Source of the DNA: Chloroflexota bacterium | GTDB lineage: Bacteria > Chloroflexota > Anaerolineae > Aggregatilineales > J027 | Assembly: GCA_016234595.1 (NCBI GenBank) | Contig: JACRBG010000048.1 | Location: 1-39,004 of the forward strand | Direction: 5' to 3' | Length of the DNA: 39,004 bases | Part shown: positions 32,974 to 39,004 of the stretch, piece by piece | Layout: each line of letters begins with the position of its first letter | How positions within the stretch are numbered: position 1 is the first letter of the stretch | Made by a program: the position numbers and the translations under genes | The notes under the pieces: model-generated | Told to the model about the DNA's origin: nothing | Database searches by the model: none | Seen by the model: only the letters and a program-made list of their open reading frames with translations

Positions 32974-34230
32974 ATGAATTTTCATAAATCTTGGATTGTG
33001 GCCCGCCGCGAATATTGGGTCAATTTTCGCAGCCCCGGCTTTCTGTTTATGGCCTTTGTTTTTCCACTGATGATTTTGGGCCTGATGTTTTTTGTCACCC
33101 AGTTCCTCATCAAGCGCGAAAGCAACACCGACAATTTTAAAAAAGTCGGCTATGTGGATTACGCGGGGATTATTCAACGCGACGTTGAGGCTCCTAAAGG
33201 GTACTTTGTCTTAGATGTCCCCGAAGTGGACTCCGAGGCTTATATTGAACAGCAGTTAGAAGATCACAAGGTGGATGCCGTCTTTGTGATTGCAGCCAAC
33301 TATACCCTGACGGGGCAGGTGGATTTGTATTCGCAGAAAAGCATCCCGGAGGCCCTAAAAGAGGATTTTGATACTTTCCTTAGTGACAATCTCGTCGCAC
33401 AAGGCTCGAATCTAAAAGTGCCCTCGGATCGCTTGGTTGAACCCTTCGACCCGGTCTTTCGCACCCTCGACTCCGATAAGCGCCAGAGCGAAGCGGCCTT
33501 GATTGGGCGGTTTTTGCTGCCAACCATCTTTGTCTTTGTCTTCTTCATCGCCACCTCAACCACCTCGCAGTTTATGATGGGTGGTGTGGTCGAAGAAAAA
33601 GAAAATCGCCTGATGGAAATCCTTGCGTCCAGCGTCCGCCCCATCGAATTGCTCATGGGTAAGCTGTTAGGCCTCAGTGGTCTGGCTTTTACCCAGATCA
33701 CCTTTTGGCTGATGACGGGGGCGGTTATTGCCCTAACCACCGAACAGGGACGTGACTTTTTCTCGGGCGCCGAATTTCAAGTGGGTGATATTGTCCTGAT
33801 GATTATCCTGTTCATCCTCGACTTCATCCTCATGGCTGCGATTATGTTGGCAATCGGTGCTGCTGTCACTGCTGAGTCCGAAAGCCGTCAAGCCGCTGGT
33901 TTTATTGGCCTTGTGGCCGTGCTGCCCCTCGCTGCCAATGCCCTGTTTTTCACCAATCCCAATGGCCCTATTCCAATTCTCATGAGTTTTTTCCCCATGA
34001 CCTCGCCTGTCGCCATCATTATGCGCATCGGCCTAACCAGTGTCCCTGCATGGCAAATCGCCATTAGCATGGTTTTCTTAGTTGCCACAACGGTGGGTGT
34101 CGTGTGGCTGGCGGCAGTGGTGTTCCGCTTGGGCATGTTGATGTATGGTAAGGTCTTGACCCCAAGATTGTTGTGGCAAGCCCTCCGCGAAAATCAAAGT
34201 ACGCCTGTCGTCAAGGTGCTGCCCGAATGA
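32974..34230 (+). CDS. ABC-2 type permease (NatB-like), first
   Basis: A 418-residue membrane protein. One N-terminal helix (about 22-45) is followed by a large extracytoplasmic domain to about 175. Five or six helices then lie between about 180 and 400: LPTIFVFVFFIATSTTSQFMM, the VEEKENRLMEILASSVRP coupling segment, LGLSGLAFTQITFWLMTG and so on. That is the NatB/YhaP layout. The VxEKExRxMEILxSS motif contacts the ATPase. Its stop overlaps the next ATG (ATGA at 34227-34230), so translation is coupled. It probably forms a heterodimer with the second permease at 34496. Confidence 0.9.
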   Translation: MNFHKSWIVARREYWVNFRSPGFLFMAFVFPLMILGLMFFVTQFLIKRESNTDNFKKVGYVDYAGIIQRDVEAPKGYFVLDVPEVDSEAYIEQQLEDHKVDAVFVIAANYTLTGQVDLYSQKSIPEALKEDFDTFLSDNLVAQGSNLKVPSDRLVEPFDPVFRTLDSDKRQSEAALIGRFLLPTIFVFVFFIATSTTSQFMMGGVVEEKENRLMEILASSVRPIELLMGKLLGLSGLAFTQITFWLMTGAVIALTTEQGRDFFSGAEFQVGDIVLMIILFILDFILMAAIMLAIGAAVTAESESRQAAGFIGLVAVLPLAANALFFTNPNGPIPILMSFFPMTSPVAIIMRIGLTSVPAWQIAISMVFLVATTVGVVWLAAVVFRLGMLMYGKVLTPRLLWQALRENQSTPVVKVLPE

Positions 34231-34499
34231 AATTTATCATCTGGACACTATTTCTGACTGCCGTTGCGGTGTTCGTGTTAGCGATCTTAGTTGGCATTTT
34301 CACTGGCCGAGAATACCGGCTGGAAATGGATCCCGACAACCCGCGTAATCAGGGGCATACCGATATGACCATTGACCGCGATAACTTTGGCGCAGTTCTA
34401 TTTATTGGGATATTAGGGATCGCCTCAATCTATGGGGCGATTCGTAATTGGCGAACGATTTTGTGGCCTATAAGCACCGCTAGGGAAGTAAACAAATGA
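34227..34499 (+). CDS. Small two-helix membrane protein inside the ABC-2 operon
   Basis: A 90-residue protein with helices at about 5-26 (WTLFLTAVAVFVLAILVGIF) and about 51-70 (AVLFIGILGIASIYGAI), and a polar loop (REYRLEMDPDNPRNQGHTDM) between them. Its ATG overlaps the stop of the first permease and its stop overlaps the ATG of the second, both as ATGA, so it is translated as part of the transporter unit. Not recognised as a family. An accessory or stabilising subunit of the exporter is the simplest inference. Confidence 0.75.
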   Translation: MKFIIWTLFLTAVAVFVLAILVGIFTGREYRLEMDPDNPRNQGHTDMTIDRDNFGAVLFIGILGIASIYGAIRNWRTILWPISTAREVNK

Positions 34500-35836
34500 C
34501 CCACTGGAATCAAGTATTTGTCTTTGAAATCAAACGCCAGTTTGCGCGTAAGGCCTATCTTTTTCTGACCTTCGGTGTCCCCATCTTAGCCCTGCTTGCT
34601 TTTGGGGTTTATCGTACCTATCAGTCCAATCGTGACGATGCCCCCGCCAAAAAACAAGAACTCATTACCGACACCAACAATCAGAAAGTCGGTTATGTAG
34701 ATGCGACCACCCAGCAGCTTTTCCCTGCGCCAGAATCCTATGGGCGACCCGATAGCCGCACCTGCAATTTTGACCCCAATGCGCCGTTTACCCCCGGCAC
34801 GATTAAACGGGTCACGCAGCCGCAGTGCTTCACGGGTCGGATCACCTATTATGCTGATTTAGCTGCTGGTAAAGCCGCATTGGAGGATAAAACCATCCAT
34901 GTCCTCTATGTGGTCGAGCCGAATTATCTACAAGAGGGGGAGGTTTCGGTTTATACCAAAGAATTTAACCTCTCCGCTGCGGATAATTCTGGCCTGTTTA
35001 CCGACTTTTTGCTGTCCAGTATGTTGCAAGAGGCGGCTGGCCCAACCTATGACCTCCTCTATCTGCGCCTACGTCAGCCGTCCGTTGTTACCGAGCATCG
35101 CATTGCCGAAAGTGGCTCAACCGCCCAAAACGAAGGGCAAAATTTTGTGGTGGCCTATGTCACCGCTATTCTATTGGGCATGACCCTCTTTTGGGGCGGC
35201 GGCTATCTAATGCAAAGTGTGGTGCAAGAAAAAGAATCCCGCATTATCGAAATCCTGCTGTCCTCTGTACCGGCCCGCGCGCTTCTTATTGGTAAAATCC
35301 TAGCGATGGGTTTTGTCAGCGTCGTCCAAGTCACGATGTTGATGGGTACGGCCATGCTTATCGGGCGACAGGCGGGTAGCCTTGCCGATTCACTGAATGA
35401 TGTCGAGATTGGCTTGGGCAAAATCGGCCTAATCGCCATCTATTTTGTGTTGGGCTACTTGTTGTTTGGGGGTCTGATGGCGGCCATTGGCGCAATGAAC
35501 ACCACTTCACGCGAGGCCCAAAATTACACGGCTGCCATTACGTTGCCAGCTATATCGCCTATGTTTGTCCTCAGCCTATTTGTCGAAGAACCCAGCTCGG
35601 CCATTCCCACCGCCTTAAGCCTATTCCCAATGACTGCGCCGATCGCCATGATGATGCGGGTTGCCGTGTCGGATGTGCCCGCATGGCAGATTTTGCTGAG
35701 TATGGGTGGTATGGTGATTGTGATTATCGGGGTGTTATGGTTGGCGGGTAAATTATTTGGGGTTCAAAGCCTGCTCACGCTTGAAAATGCCCTTAAACTC
35801 AAAGACCTCCCCAAAGTTCTCCGCAGCAAAGCCTGA
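34496..35836 (+). CDS. ABC-2 type permease (NatB-like), second
   Basis: A 446-residue permease parallel to the first. It has an N-terminal helix (about 20-42), an extracytoplasmic domain to about 215, and then membrane helices from AYVTAILLGMTLFWGGGYLMQ on. VQEKESRIIEILLSSVPARALLIGKIL is the same coupling motif as in the first permease. The external domain contains two Cys (TCNF and QCFTG) absent from the first, possibly a disulfide. The two permeases are clear paralogues and likely pair as a heterodimer with one ATPase type. It ends the operon before a GC-rich hairpin. Confidence 0.9.
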   Translation: MTHWNQVFVFEIKRQFARKAYLFLTFGVPILALLAFGVYRTYQSNRDDAPAKKQELITDTNNQKVGYVDATTQQLFPAPESYGRPDSRTCNFDPNAPFTPGTIKRVTQPQCFTGRITYYADLAAGKAALEDKTIHVLYVVEPNYLQEGEVSVYTKEFNLSAADNSGLFTDFLLSSMLQEAAGPTYDLLYLRLRQPSVVTEHRIAESGSTAQNEGQNFVVAYVTAILLGMTLFWGGGYLMQSVVQEKESRIIEILLSSVPARALLIGKILAMGFVSVVQVTMLMGTAMLIGRQAGSLADSLNDVEIGLGKIGLIAIYFVLGYLLFGGLMAAIGAMNTTSREAQNYTAAITLPAISPMFVLSLFVEEPSSAIPTALSLFPMTAPIAMMMRVAVSDVPAWQILLSMGGMVIVIIGVLWLAGKLFGVQSLLTLENALKLKDLPKVLRSKA

Positions 35837-35852
35837 AAATGCCATGTTGAAG

Positions 35853-35877
35853 CCCCTCTCCACTTGGTGGGGAGGGG
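35853..35877. terminator. Hairpin between convergent genes, of the dispersed-repeat family
   Basis: CCCCTCTCCAC (35853-35863) and GTGGGGAGGGG (35867-35877) pair over 11 bases with one T-G wobble and a 3-base loop. Its left arm is identical to 8851-8861. A looser T-run (TAGTTTTTA) follows on the plus strand. It probably terminates the exporter operon and is also a copy of the genome repeat. Confidence 0.65.
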
Positions 35878-35904
35878 TTTGGGGTGGGGATAGTTTTTAC
35901 GATT

Positions 35905-36408
35905 TCATTCGCTAAGCAACCACTCAAATTTTTGCTCGGTCAATACCGTACCCCATTGGTCACCGACCTCTTGTTCAATCAGCCTGAATCCAACCTGCTC
36001 ATACAAATGCCGCGCTGAATCCAGCCCCGCAAAGGTGGTCAGATAGACCCGTTTGAAATGGGACGCTCTGCAAAAATCTACCGCCACACCCATAAGCCGC
36101 CGCCCTACGCCGCGACCCTGATAAGCCGGGTCAATAATAAACCAGCGCAACCGGGCCCCTTCCGTCGCGGCCTTCAATCCATCAATCACAATCCCCCCAA
36201 TAATCACCTCCCCATCCAATGCCAGCCACAAACCGTCGTGTGCCTCGTCATAGCGCCCCATAAATTCAGCCAGACCACTGCCGACCTTAGCCTCAAAAAA
36301 CAAACCTAACCCCCAACGCGGTGCATAATAAGTGCCATGTAGTTCAGTGATTCGCCCAATCGCCCCCGGTAGATAGCCCCGATGAATGGTAATGTCATGT
36401 GTCGTCAT
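35905..36408 (-). CDS. GNAT-family N-acetyltransferase
   Basis: A 167-residue single-domain acetyltransferase. Motif A reads LRWFIIDPAYQGRGVGRRLMGVAVDFCRA (about 95-123), with the acetyl-CoA loop QGRGVG. The final part is DSARHLYEQVGFRLIEQE. The N-terminal HDITIHRGYLPGAIGRITELHGTYY is shared by a group of MarR-fusion and stand-alone GNATs that act on small molecules. AAGGA is six bases before the start. It is convergent with the exporter operon. The acceptor is unknown. Confidence 0.88.
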   Translation of the reverse strand: MTTHDITIHRGYLPGAIGRITELHGTYYAPRWGLGLFFEAKVGSGLAEFMGRYDEAHDGLWLALDGEVIIGGIVIDGLKAATEGARLRWFIIDPAYQGRGVGRRLMGVAVDFCRASHFKRVYLTTFAGLDSARHLYEQVGFRLIEQEVGDQWGTVLTEQKFEWLLSE

Positions 36409-36515
36409 GTGATTTCCTTATAGCCCATGTTTCCTGTTTTTACCTGTGATGTCGCCAAAATCTGTTATGATTCTAGGAAAAGCCCTTTAAGTTGTCATCG
36501 TCTTTGGAGTCGAAT

Positions 36516-37319
36516 TTGGAATGGCACATGCGGACAGAAGGTGGGGCCAAGTTACGAGCCTTACGTGAGGCCAGTGGTCTGACCCAATTGGAGGTTGAAC
36601 TTGAAGCCAGTTTGGGCACGGGTTATTTACAGCGGGTTGAATGTGGCCGTGTGCAACAGCCAGAACGCGAAACCCTTGACCGTATCTTGACAGCGTTGAG
36701 GGCCTCGTTTGTCCAGCGGCGCGATCTCTTGGCGATGTTTGGTTATACCGTCGCCATCACCCCGCCCTCTGAGGCCGAAATCGCATGGGCCGTCCAGCAA
36801 ATCAACCCGCTGCTTGAAAAAGTCGGTTTTCCCGCCTATCTTTTGGATTGTGCCCATCATTTGCTCACATGGAATTCCGCCACCGAAGCCCTTTTTAGCC
36901 AAATCGGGGTTCACAATCTAGCCGACTTTCAAACCTCGCCCATTTTTCGACTCTTTTTCGATCAGCAGCAGGGTATCCTAACGGCCATTCATAATGCCAC
37001 CGAGTTTTTACCCGCCCTGATTGAGGCCCTGCGTCATGAAATCAGCAAAATGAACGAGGCCGCATGGTGTAACGCCTTAATTAATCACCTTGTCGAAGAA
37101 CTGCCCTTGTTCAAAACCTATTGGCTCACCCCCACTCAACTTCCGCTGGTAGCAGCCCGTCCCCTTGTTCCATTCGAGCTTGTTCTACCCACTGGTTTCT
37201 GCTTAAAGTTTCGTATCACCGCCGAGCCCATGACGCCTGACCCACGTTTCCGCTTAGTTTATTATCTTCCAGCCGATGCCTCGACGCTCGAACGTTACGC
37301 GCCGAGTGGATTGCGCTGA
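36516..37319 (+). CDS. XRE-MmyB type transcriptional regulator
   Basis: A 267-residue regulator. An XRE helix-turn-helix at about 8-65 (LRALREASGLTQLEVELEASLGTGYLQRVECGRVQQPERETLDRIL) is followed by a C-terminal MmyB-like ligand-binding domain. The latter includes FPAYLLDCAHHLLTWNSATEALF, the typical start, and ends FRLVYYLPAD. MmyB domains resemble PAS folds and bind fatty-acid-like ligands in some members. In-frame ATG 36528 has no ribosome site, while GGAG six bases before TTG 36516 supports a TTG start; an earlier TTG at 36492 also exists. The HIT gene follows after 22 bp. Confidence 0.85.
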   Translation: MEWHMRTEGGAKLRALREASGLTQLEVELEASLGTGYLQRVECGRVQQPERETLDRILTALRASFVQRRDLLAMFGYTVAITPPSEAEIAWAVQQINPLLEKVGFPAYLLDCAHHLLTWNSATEALFSQIGVHNLADFQTSPIFRLFFDQQQGILTAIHNATEFLPALIEALRHEISKMNEAAWCNALINHLVEELPLFKTYWLTPTQLPLVAARPLVPFELVLPTGFCLKFRITAEPMTPDPRFRLVYYLPADASTLERYAPSGLR

Positions 37320-37341
37320 ATCATGTTTAGGAGGGTATCCT

Positions 37342-37812
37342 ATGAATTCGGCATTGACCCGCACTGAACTTACCACCAAAATCGAGGCCCTTCGTCAGCA
37401 GGGCATTTGTTACGTCTGCCATGATCTCCAAACAGGTGAATTATTTGGCGCACAATCGGTTATTTATGAGGATGCAGATTTCCGTGTGGTGCTCGAATTG
37501 CATCCCCGCATGGTGGGGCATACAATCGTTCTTTATAAACCACACCGTGAAGATGTTTCTGAACTGACCAACTCCGAAACGGCCCATGTTTTTCAAATGT
37601 GTGTCAAGGTCATTCAAGCCATCAAACAAGCGTTGGGGGCAGAAAAAGTCTATATGGTGACCATGTGTGATGGCCCCATTAACCATCTGCATATTCAACT
37701 GCTGCCGCGCTACCCCGATGAGCCAATTGGCTCAAAACGGCTGGTCAGCCCTCGCGGCGTTTTGGTTGATGCTGAAAAAACCGCCGCCGCGATTCGCCAA
37801 GCTTTGCATTAA
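37342..37812 (+). CDS. HIT-family nucleotide hydrolase/transferase
   Basis: A 156-residue protein. The histidine-triad region is NHLHIQLLP with His115, His117 and Gln119: the third His of the H-x-H-x-H triad is Gln, as in GalT-branch and some bacterial HIT proteins. CYVC (Cys23, Cys26) is the zinc-type start of HIT folds, and HPRMVGHTIVLYKPHRE is the second motif. AGGAGG seven bases before ATG 37342 rules out the longer frame from 37276. HIT enzymes split nucleoside-phosphate bonds; the substrate is not predictable. It lies between the MmyB regulator and a DinB-like gene, all on the plus strand with short gaps. Confidence 0.87.
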   Translation: MNSALTRTELTTKIEALRQQGICYVCHDLQTGELFGAQSVIYEDADFRVVLELHPRMVGHTIVLYKPHREDVSELTNSETAHVFQMCVKVIQAIKQALGAEKVYMVTMCDGPINHLHIQLLPRYPDEPIGSKRLVSPRGVLVDAEKTAAAIRQALH

Positions 37813-37843
37813 TTGCTCGTTTATTCTTGAGGAGAAGCGTTTC

Positions 37844-38329
37844 ATGTCCGAATTTGTCAACAAAGAAGAACTCCTACGCCGTATAGATGAAAACTATAAT
37901 CAGTTAACGGATATCCTCACCCGTGTTCTGCCGCAAAAAGCGATGGAAGCAGGCGCGGTCGGGTCATGGTCAATTAAGGATGTCCTATCCCATTTTATTG
38001 GCTGGCAGCAGTTCGCTCTTGCCGAATTACAAGCCGCCCTCGCTGGTCAACCCTTACCAGTACCACCTGCTGACCCTGATCTCTATAATGCCCAACTGGT
38101 CGAAGCCAGTCGTGGCTTGCCCTTCGATGTGGTATTGGGTAATTGGCGTCGCTCAGTGCAAGACCTTAAAGATGCGGTGTCCGCCATTCCCGACGCGGAA
38201 TTTATGCCCAACAGCAACTTGCAGCAGTGGCTAGGCGGCGCAACCATCAACGATGCCCTTGCCAACAATACCTATGAACATTGGGAAGAGCATCTGCCCG
38301 CCATCGAATCATGGATTGCTGACCGTTAA
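37844..38329 (+). CDS. DinB/ClbS-like four-helix protein
   Basis: A 161-residue protein of the DinB superfamily. It has KEELLRRIDENYNQLTDIL, then the family signature GSWSIKDVLSHFIGWQ (about 38-53) and a closing helix with NTYEHWEEHLPAIESWIADR. This pattern is closest to the ClbS/DfsB group, in which ClbS protects against colibactin. Others are metal-dependent thiol-linked enzymes of unknown activity. A role in detoxifying an electrophile is possible. GAGGAG at 37829-37834 lies nine bases before the ATG. It is probably co-transcribed with the HIT gene (31-bp gap), and a terminator follows. Confidence 0.82.
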   Translation: MSEFVNKEELLRRIDENYNQLTDILTRVLPQKAMEAGAVGSWSIKDVLSHFIGWQQFALAELQAALAGQPLPVPPADPDLYNAQLVEASRGLPFDVVLGNWRRSVQDLKDAVSAIPDAEFMPNSNLQQWLGGATINDALANNTYEHWEEHLPAIESWIADR

Positions 38330-38349
38330 AATTTAGCGAAATTTCCCTA

Positions 38350-38386
38350 AAGAGAGCAGGTCACAAGGCTTGCTCTTTTTTGTTTT
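38350..38386 (+). terminator. Rho-independent terminator
   Basis: AAGAGAGCA (38350-38358) pairs with TGCTCTTTT (38371-38379), nine pairs including one G-T, followed by TTTGTTTTG. It ends the MmyB-HIT-DinB run. Confidence 0.8.
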
Positions 38387-38412
38387 GTTGTAGGGGGCTT
38401 CTCTTGGAGTGC

Positions 38413-38441
38413 TTGACATCATCGAGCGTTTGTTATATCTT
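38413..38441 (+). promoter_or_regulatory. Promoter of the copper ATPase gene
   Basis: TTGACA (38413-38418) and TATCTT (38436-38441) are 17 bp apart. The -35 box is perfect and the -10 weak, as for a regulated promoter. The CsoR-like palindrome starts four bases after it. Confidence 0.6.
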
Positions 38442-38444
38442 AAA

Positions 38445-38473
38445 TATACCCCCTCCCATAGGGGGTGGGTATA
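38445..38473. promoter_or_regulatory. CsoR-like copper operator
   Basis: TATACCC (38445-38451) and GGGTATA (38467-38473) are perfect inverted ends of a 29-bp palindrome. Its arms match at 11 of 13 positions around a central ATA and contain C5 and G5 runs. CsoR operators are G-tract pseudopalindromes of the TACCC/GGGTA kind placed at the start of copper-export genes. No csoR gene is in the window. Confidence 0.65.
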
Positions 38474-38494
38474 GAAACACCAGAGGAGACTTTC

Positions 38495-38866
38495 ATGCAA
38501 ACGACCCAGTCACACTCCCATCATAACCATGTCATGACCCCAGAGGCCCCGGTCAATCCTATTGATCATGCCCATCACGCCGCCCATACCGACCACACTG
38601 GGCATGAAACCATGTTCCGCAATCGCTTTTGGGTTTCATTGTTGTTGACCATTCCGGTCGTCCTCTTCAGCCCGATGATTCAAGACTGGCTAGGTTTCTC
38701 GATGCCTGAATTTGCAGGTGACCAATTTGTGGCCCCGCTGTTTTCAATCATCATCTTCCTGTATGGCGGCATTCCCTTCCTCGGTATGGCCCGCCCCGAA
38801 ATTCAAAACCGCCAACCCGGCATGATGTTGCTCATTTCAATGGCAATTTCGGTGGCCTTCTTCTAT
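38495..38866 (+). pseudogene. copB: Copper-translocating P-type ATPase (CopB-like), interrupted by an IS
   Basis: Only the first 124 codons remain. A His-rich N-terminus (HSHHNH, HAHHAAHTDHTGHE within residues 7-37), the usual CopB metal-binding tail, is followed by the first membrane helices: FRNRFWVSLLLTIPVVLFSPM, then FVAPLFSIIIFLYGGIPFLGMARPEI and the start of MMLLISMAISVAFFY. After residue 124 the homology stops and the frame continues only five codons into the insertion sequence before a stop. The ATPase core (phosphorylation and CPx motifs) is missing. AGGAG six bases before ATG 38495 sets the start. Promoter and operator are intact, so a truncated product may still be made. The rest may continue beyond the element. 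Confidence 0.85.
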
Positions 38867-39004
38867 TGTCAGTGCCGAGATTAAAATCCCCAGAAATAGC
38901 GATTTAAAAATCCCCAGCTTATAGAAAAGCGGGCAGACTTAGAGGCCAAACAGGATAGTCCCCTGCAAGGCAACCAAGGAGGCCCGCGATGTTACAAGTG
39001 GAGG
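38867..39004 (+). mobile_element. Left end of an IS21-family insertion sequence (partial)
   Basis: It begins TGTCAGTGCC exactly where copB homology ends. GATTAAAATCCCCAG (38879-38893) and GATTTAAAAATCCCCAG (38901-38917) are the internal terminal repeats that IS21-type elements carry near their ends. A non-coding leader then leads to AAGGAGG and an ATG whose first codons match IstA. The other end, istB and any target duplication lie outside the window. Confidence 0.8.
38989..39004 (+). CDS. istA: Start of IS21 transposase istA (truncated by the window)
   Basis: Only M-L-Q-V-E plus one base is visible. IstA proteins of IS21-family elements commonly start MLxVE, and AAGGAGG (38976-38982) lies six bases upstream. 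The call rests on this start, the element's terminal repeats and the disrupted host gene. Confidence 0.6.

Noticed and set aside
32647-33177. 176-codon minus-strand frame over the ABC genes
   Set aside because: It is opposite well-supported ABC ATPase and permease coding sequence and shows no family pattern.
37844-38329. Calling the gene clbS
   Set aside because: Only superfamily-level similarity is visible and no colibactin-like cluster is present.

Overview
The window looks like a piece of a Chloroflexota (Anaerolineae-like) genome of roughly 50% GC. The support is indirect. There is an ECF sigma factor followed by a membrane protein with a DUF5667-like N-terminus next to a DUF5666-type repeat protein. 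There are many lipoprotein-free secreted proteins, an RsbU-type phosphatase, a WD40 double propeller and no outer-membrane genes. No rRNA, tRNA or CRISPR array was seen, so the phylum call is an inference.

Layout. 1-5177: a LacI regulator, then a MarR regulator with an ABC exporter (ATPase plus a large two-FtsX permease). The MarR promoter is consensus and overlaps a palindromic operator. 5177-8650 (minus strand): a DUF5666 repeat protein, an ECF sigma factor and its putative membrane anti-sigma partner. The repeat protein and the anti-sigma candidate both end in a proline-rich tail closing with Cys-Pro-Pro-x-Cys. 8650-11115: a dispersed palindromic repeat and two proteins of unknown function.

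11270-18600: a plasmid-like replication and partition module. It has an XRE repressor, a structured non-coding region with iteron-like repeats, a winged-helix replication-initiator-like protein, and a six-gene operon parA-parB-zinc ribbon-DUF3592-HExxH protease-ADP-ribosylglycohydrolase. It may be an integrated element or the maintenance locus of a second replicon.

18661-30624 (all minus strand): a polysaccharide deacetylase and an acetyltransferase; a secreted protein; a GAF-GAF-PP2C phosphatase preceded by two tandem stand-alone GyrB-N-terminal-domain-like ATPases, one of them frameshifted and internally deleted; a 14-blade WD40 protein; a secreted tandem-repeat protein; and a MocR-type regulator. 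The TOPRIM-less GyrB-like pair, both copies carrying His where gyrase has its Mg-binding Asn, is the most unusual protein family here.

30726-38330 (mostly plus strand): a secreted GH43/GH32-like propeller; a four-gene ABC-2 exporter operon with ATGA stop/start overlaps; a GNAT acetyltransferase; an XRE-MmyB regulator; a HIT hydrolase; and a DinB/ClbS-like protein. 38400-39004: a copper P-type ATPase gene (copB-like) with a CsoR-like operator, cut after 124 codons by the left end of an IS21-family element whose istA begins at the last bases of the window.
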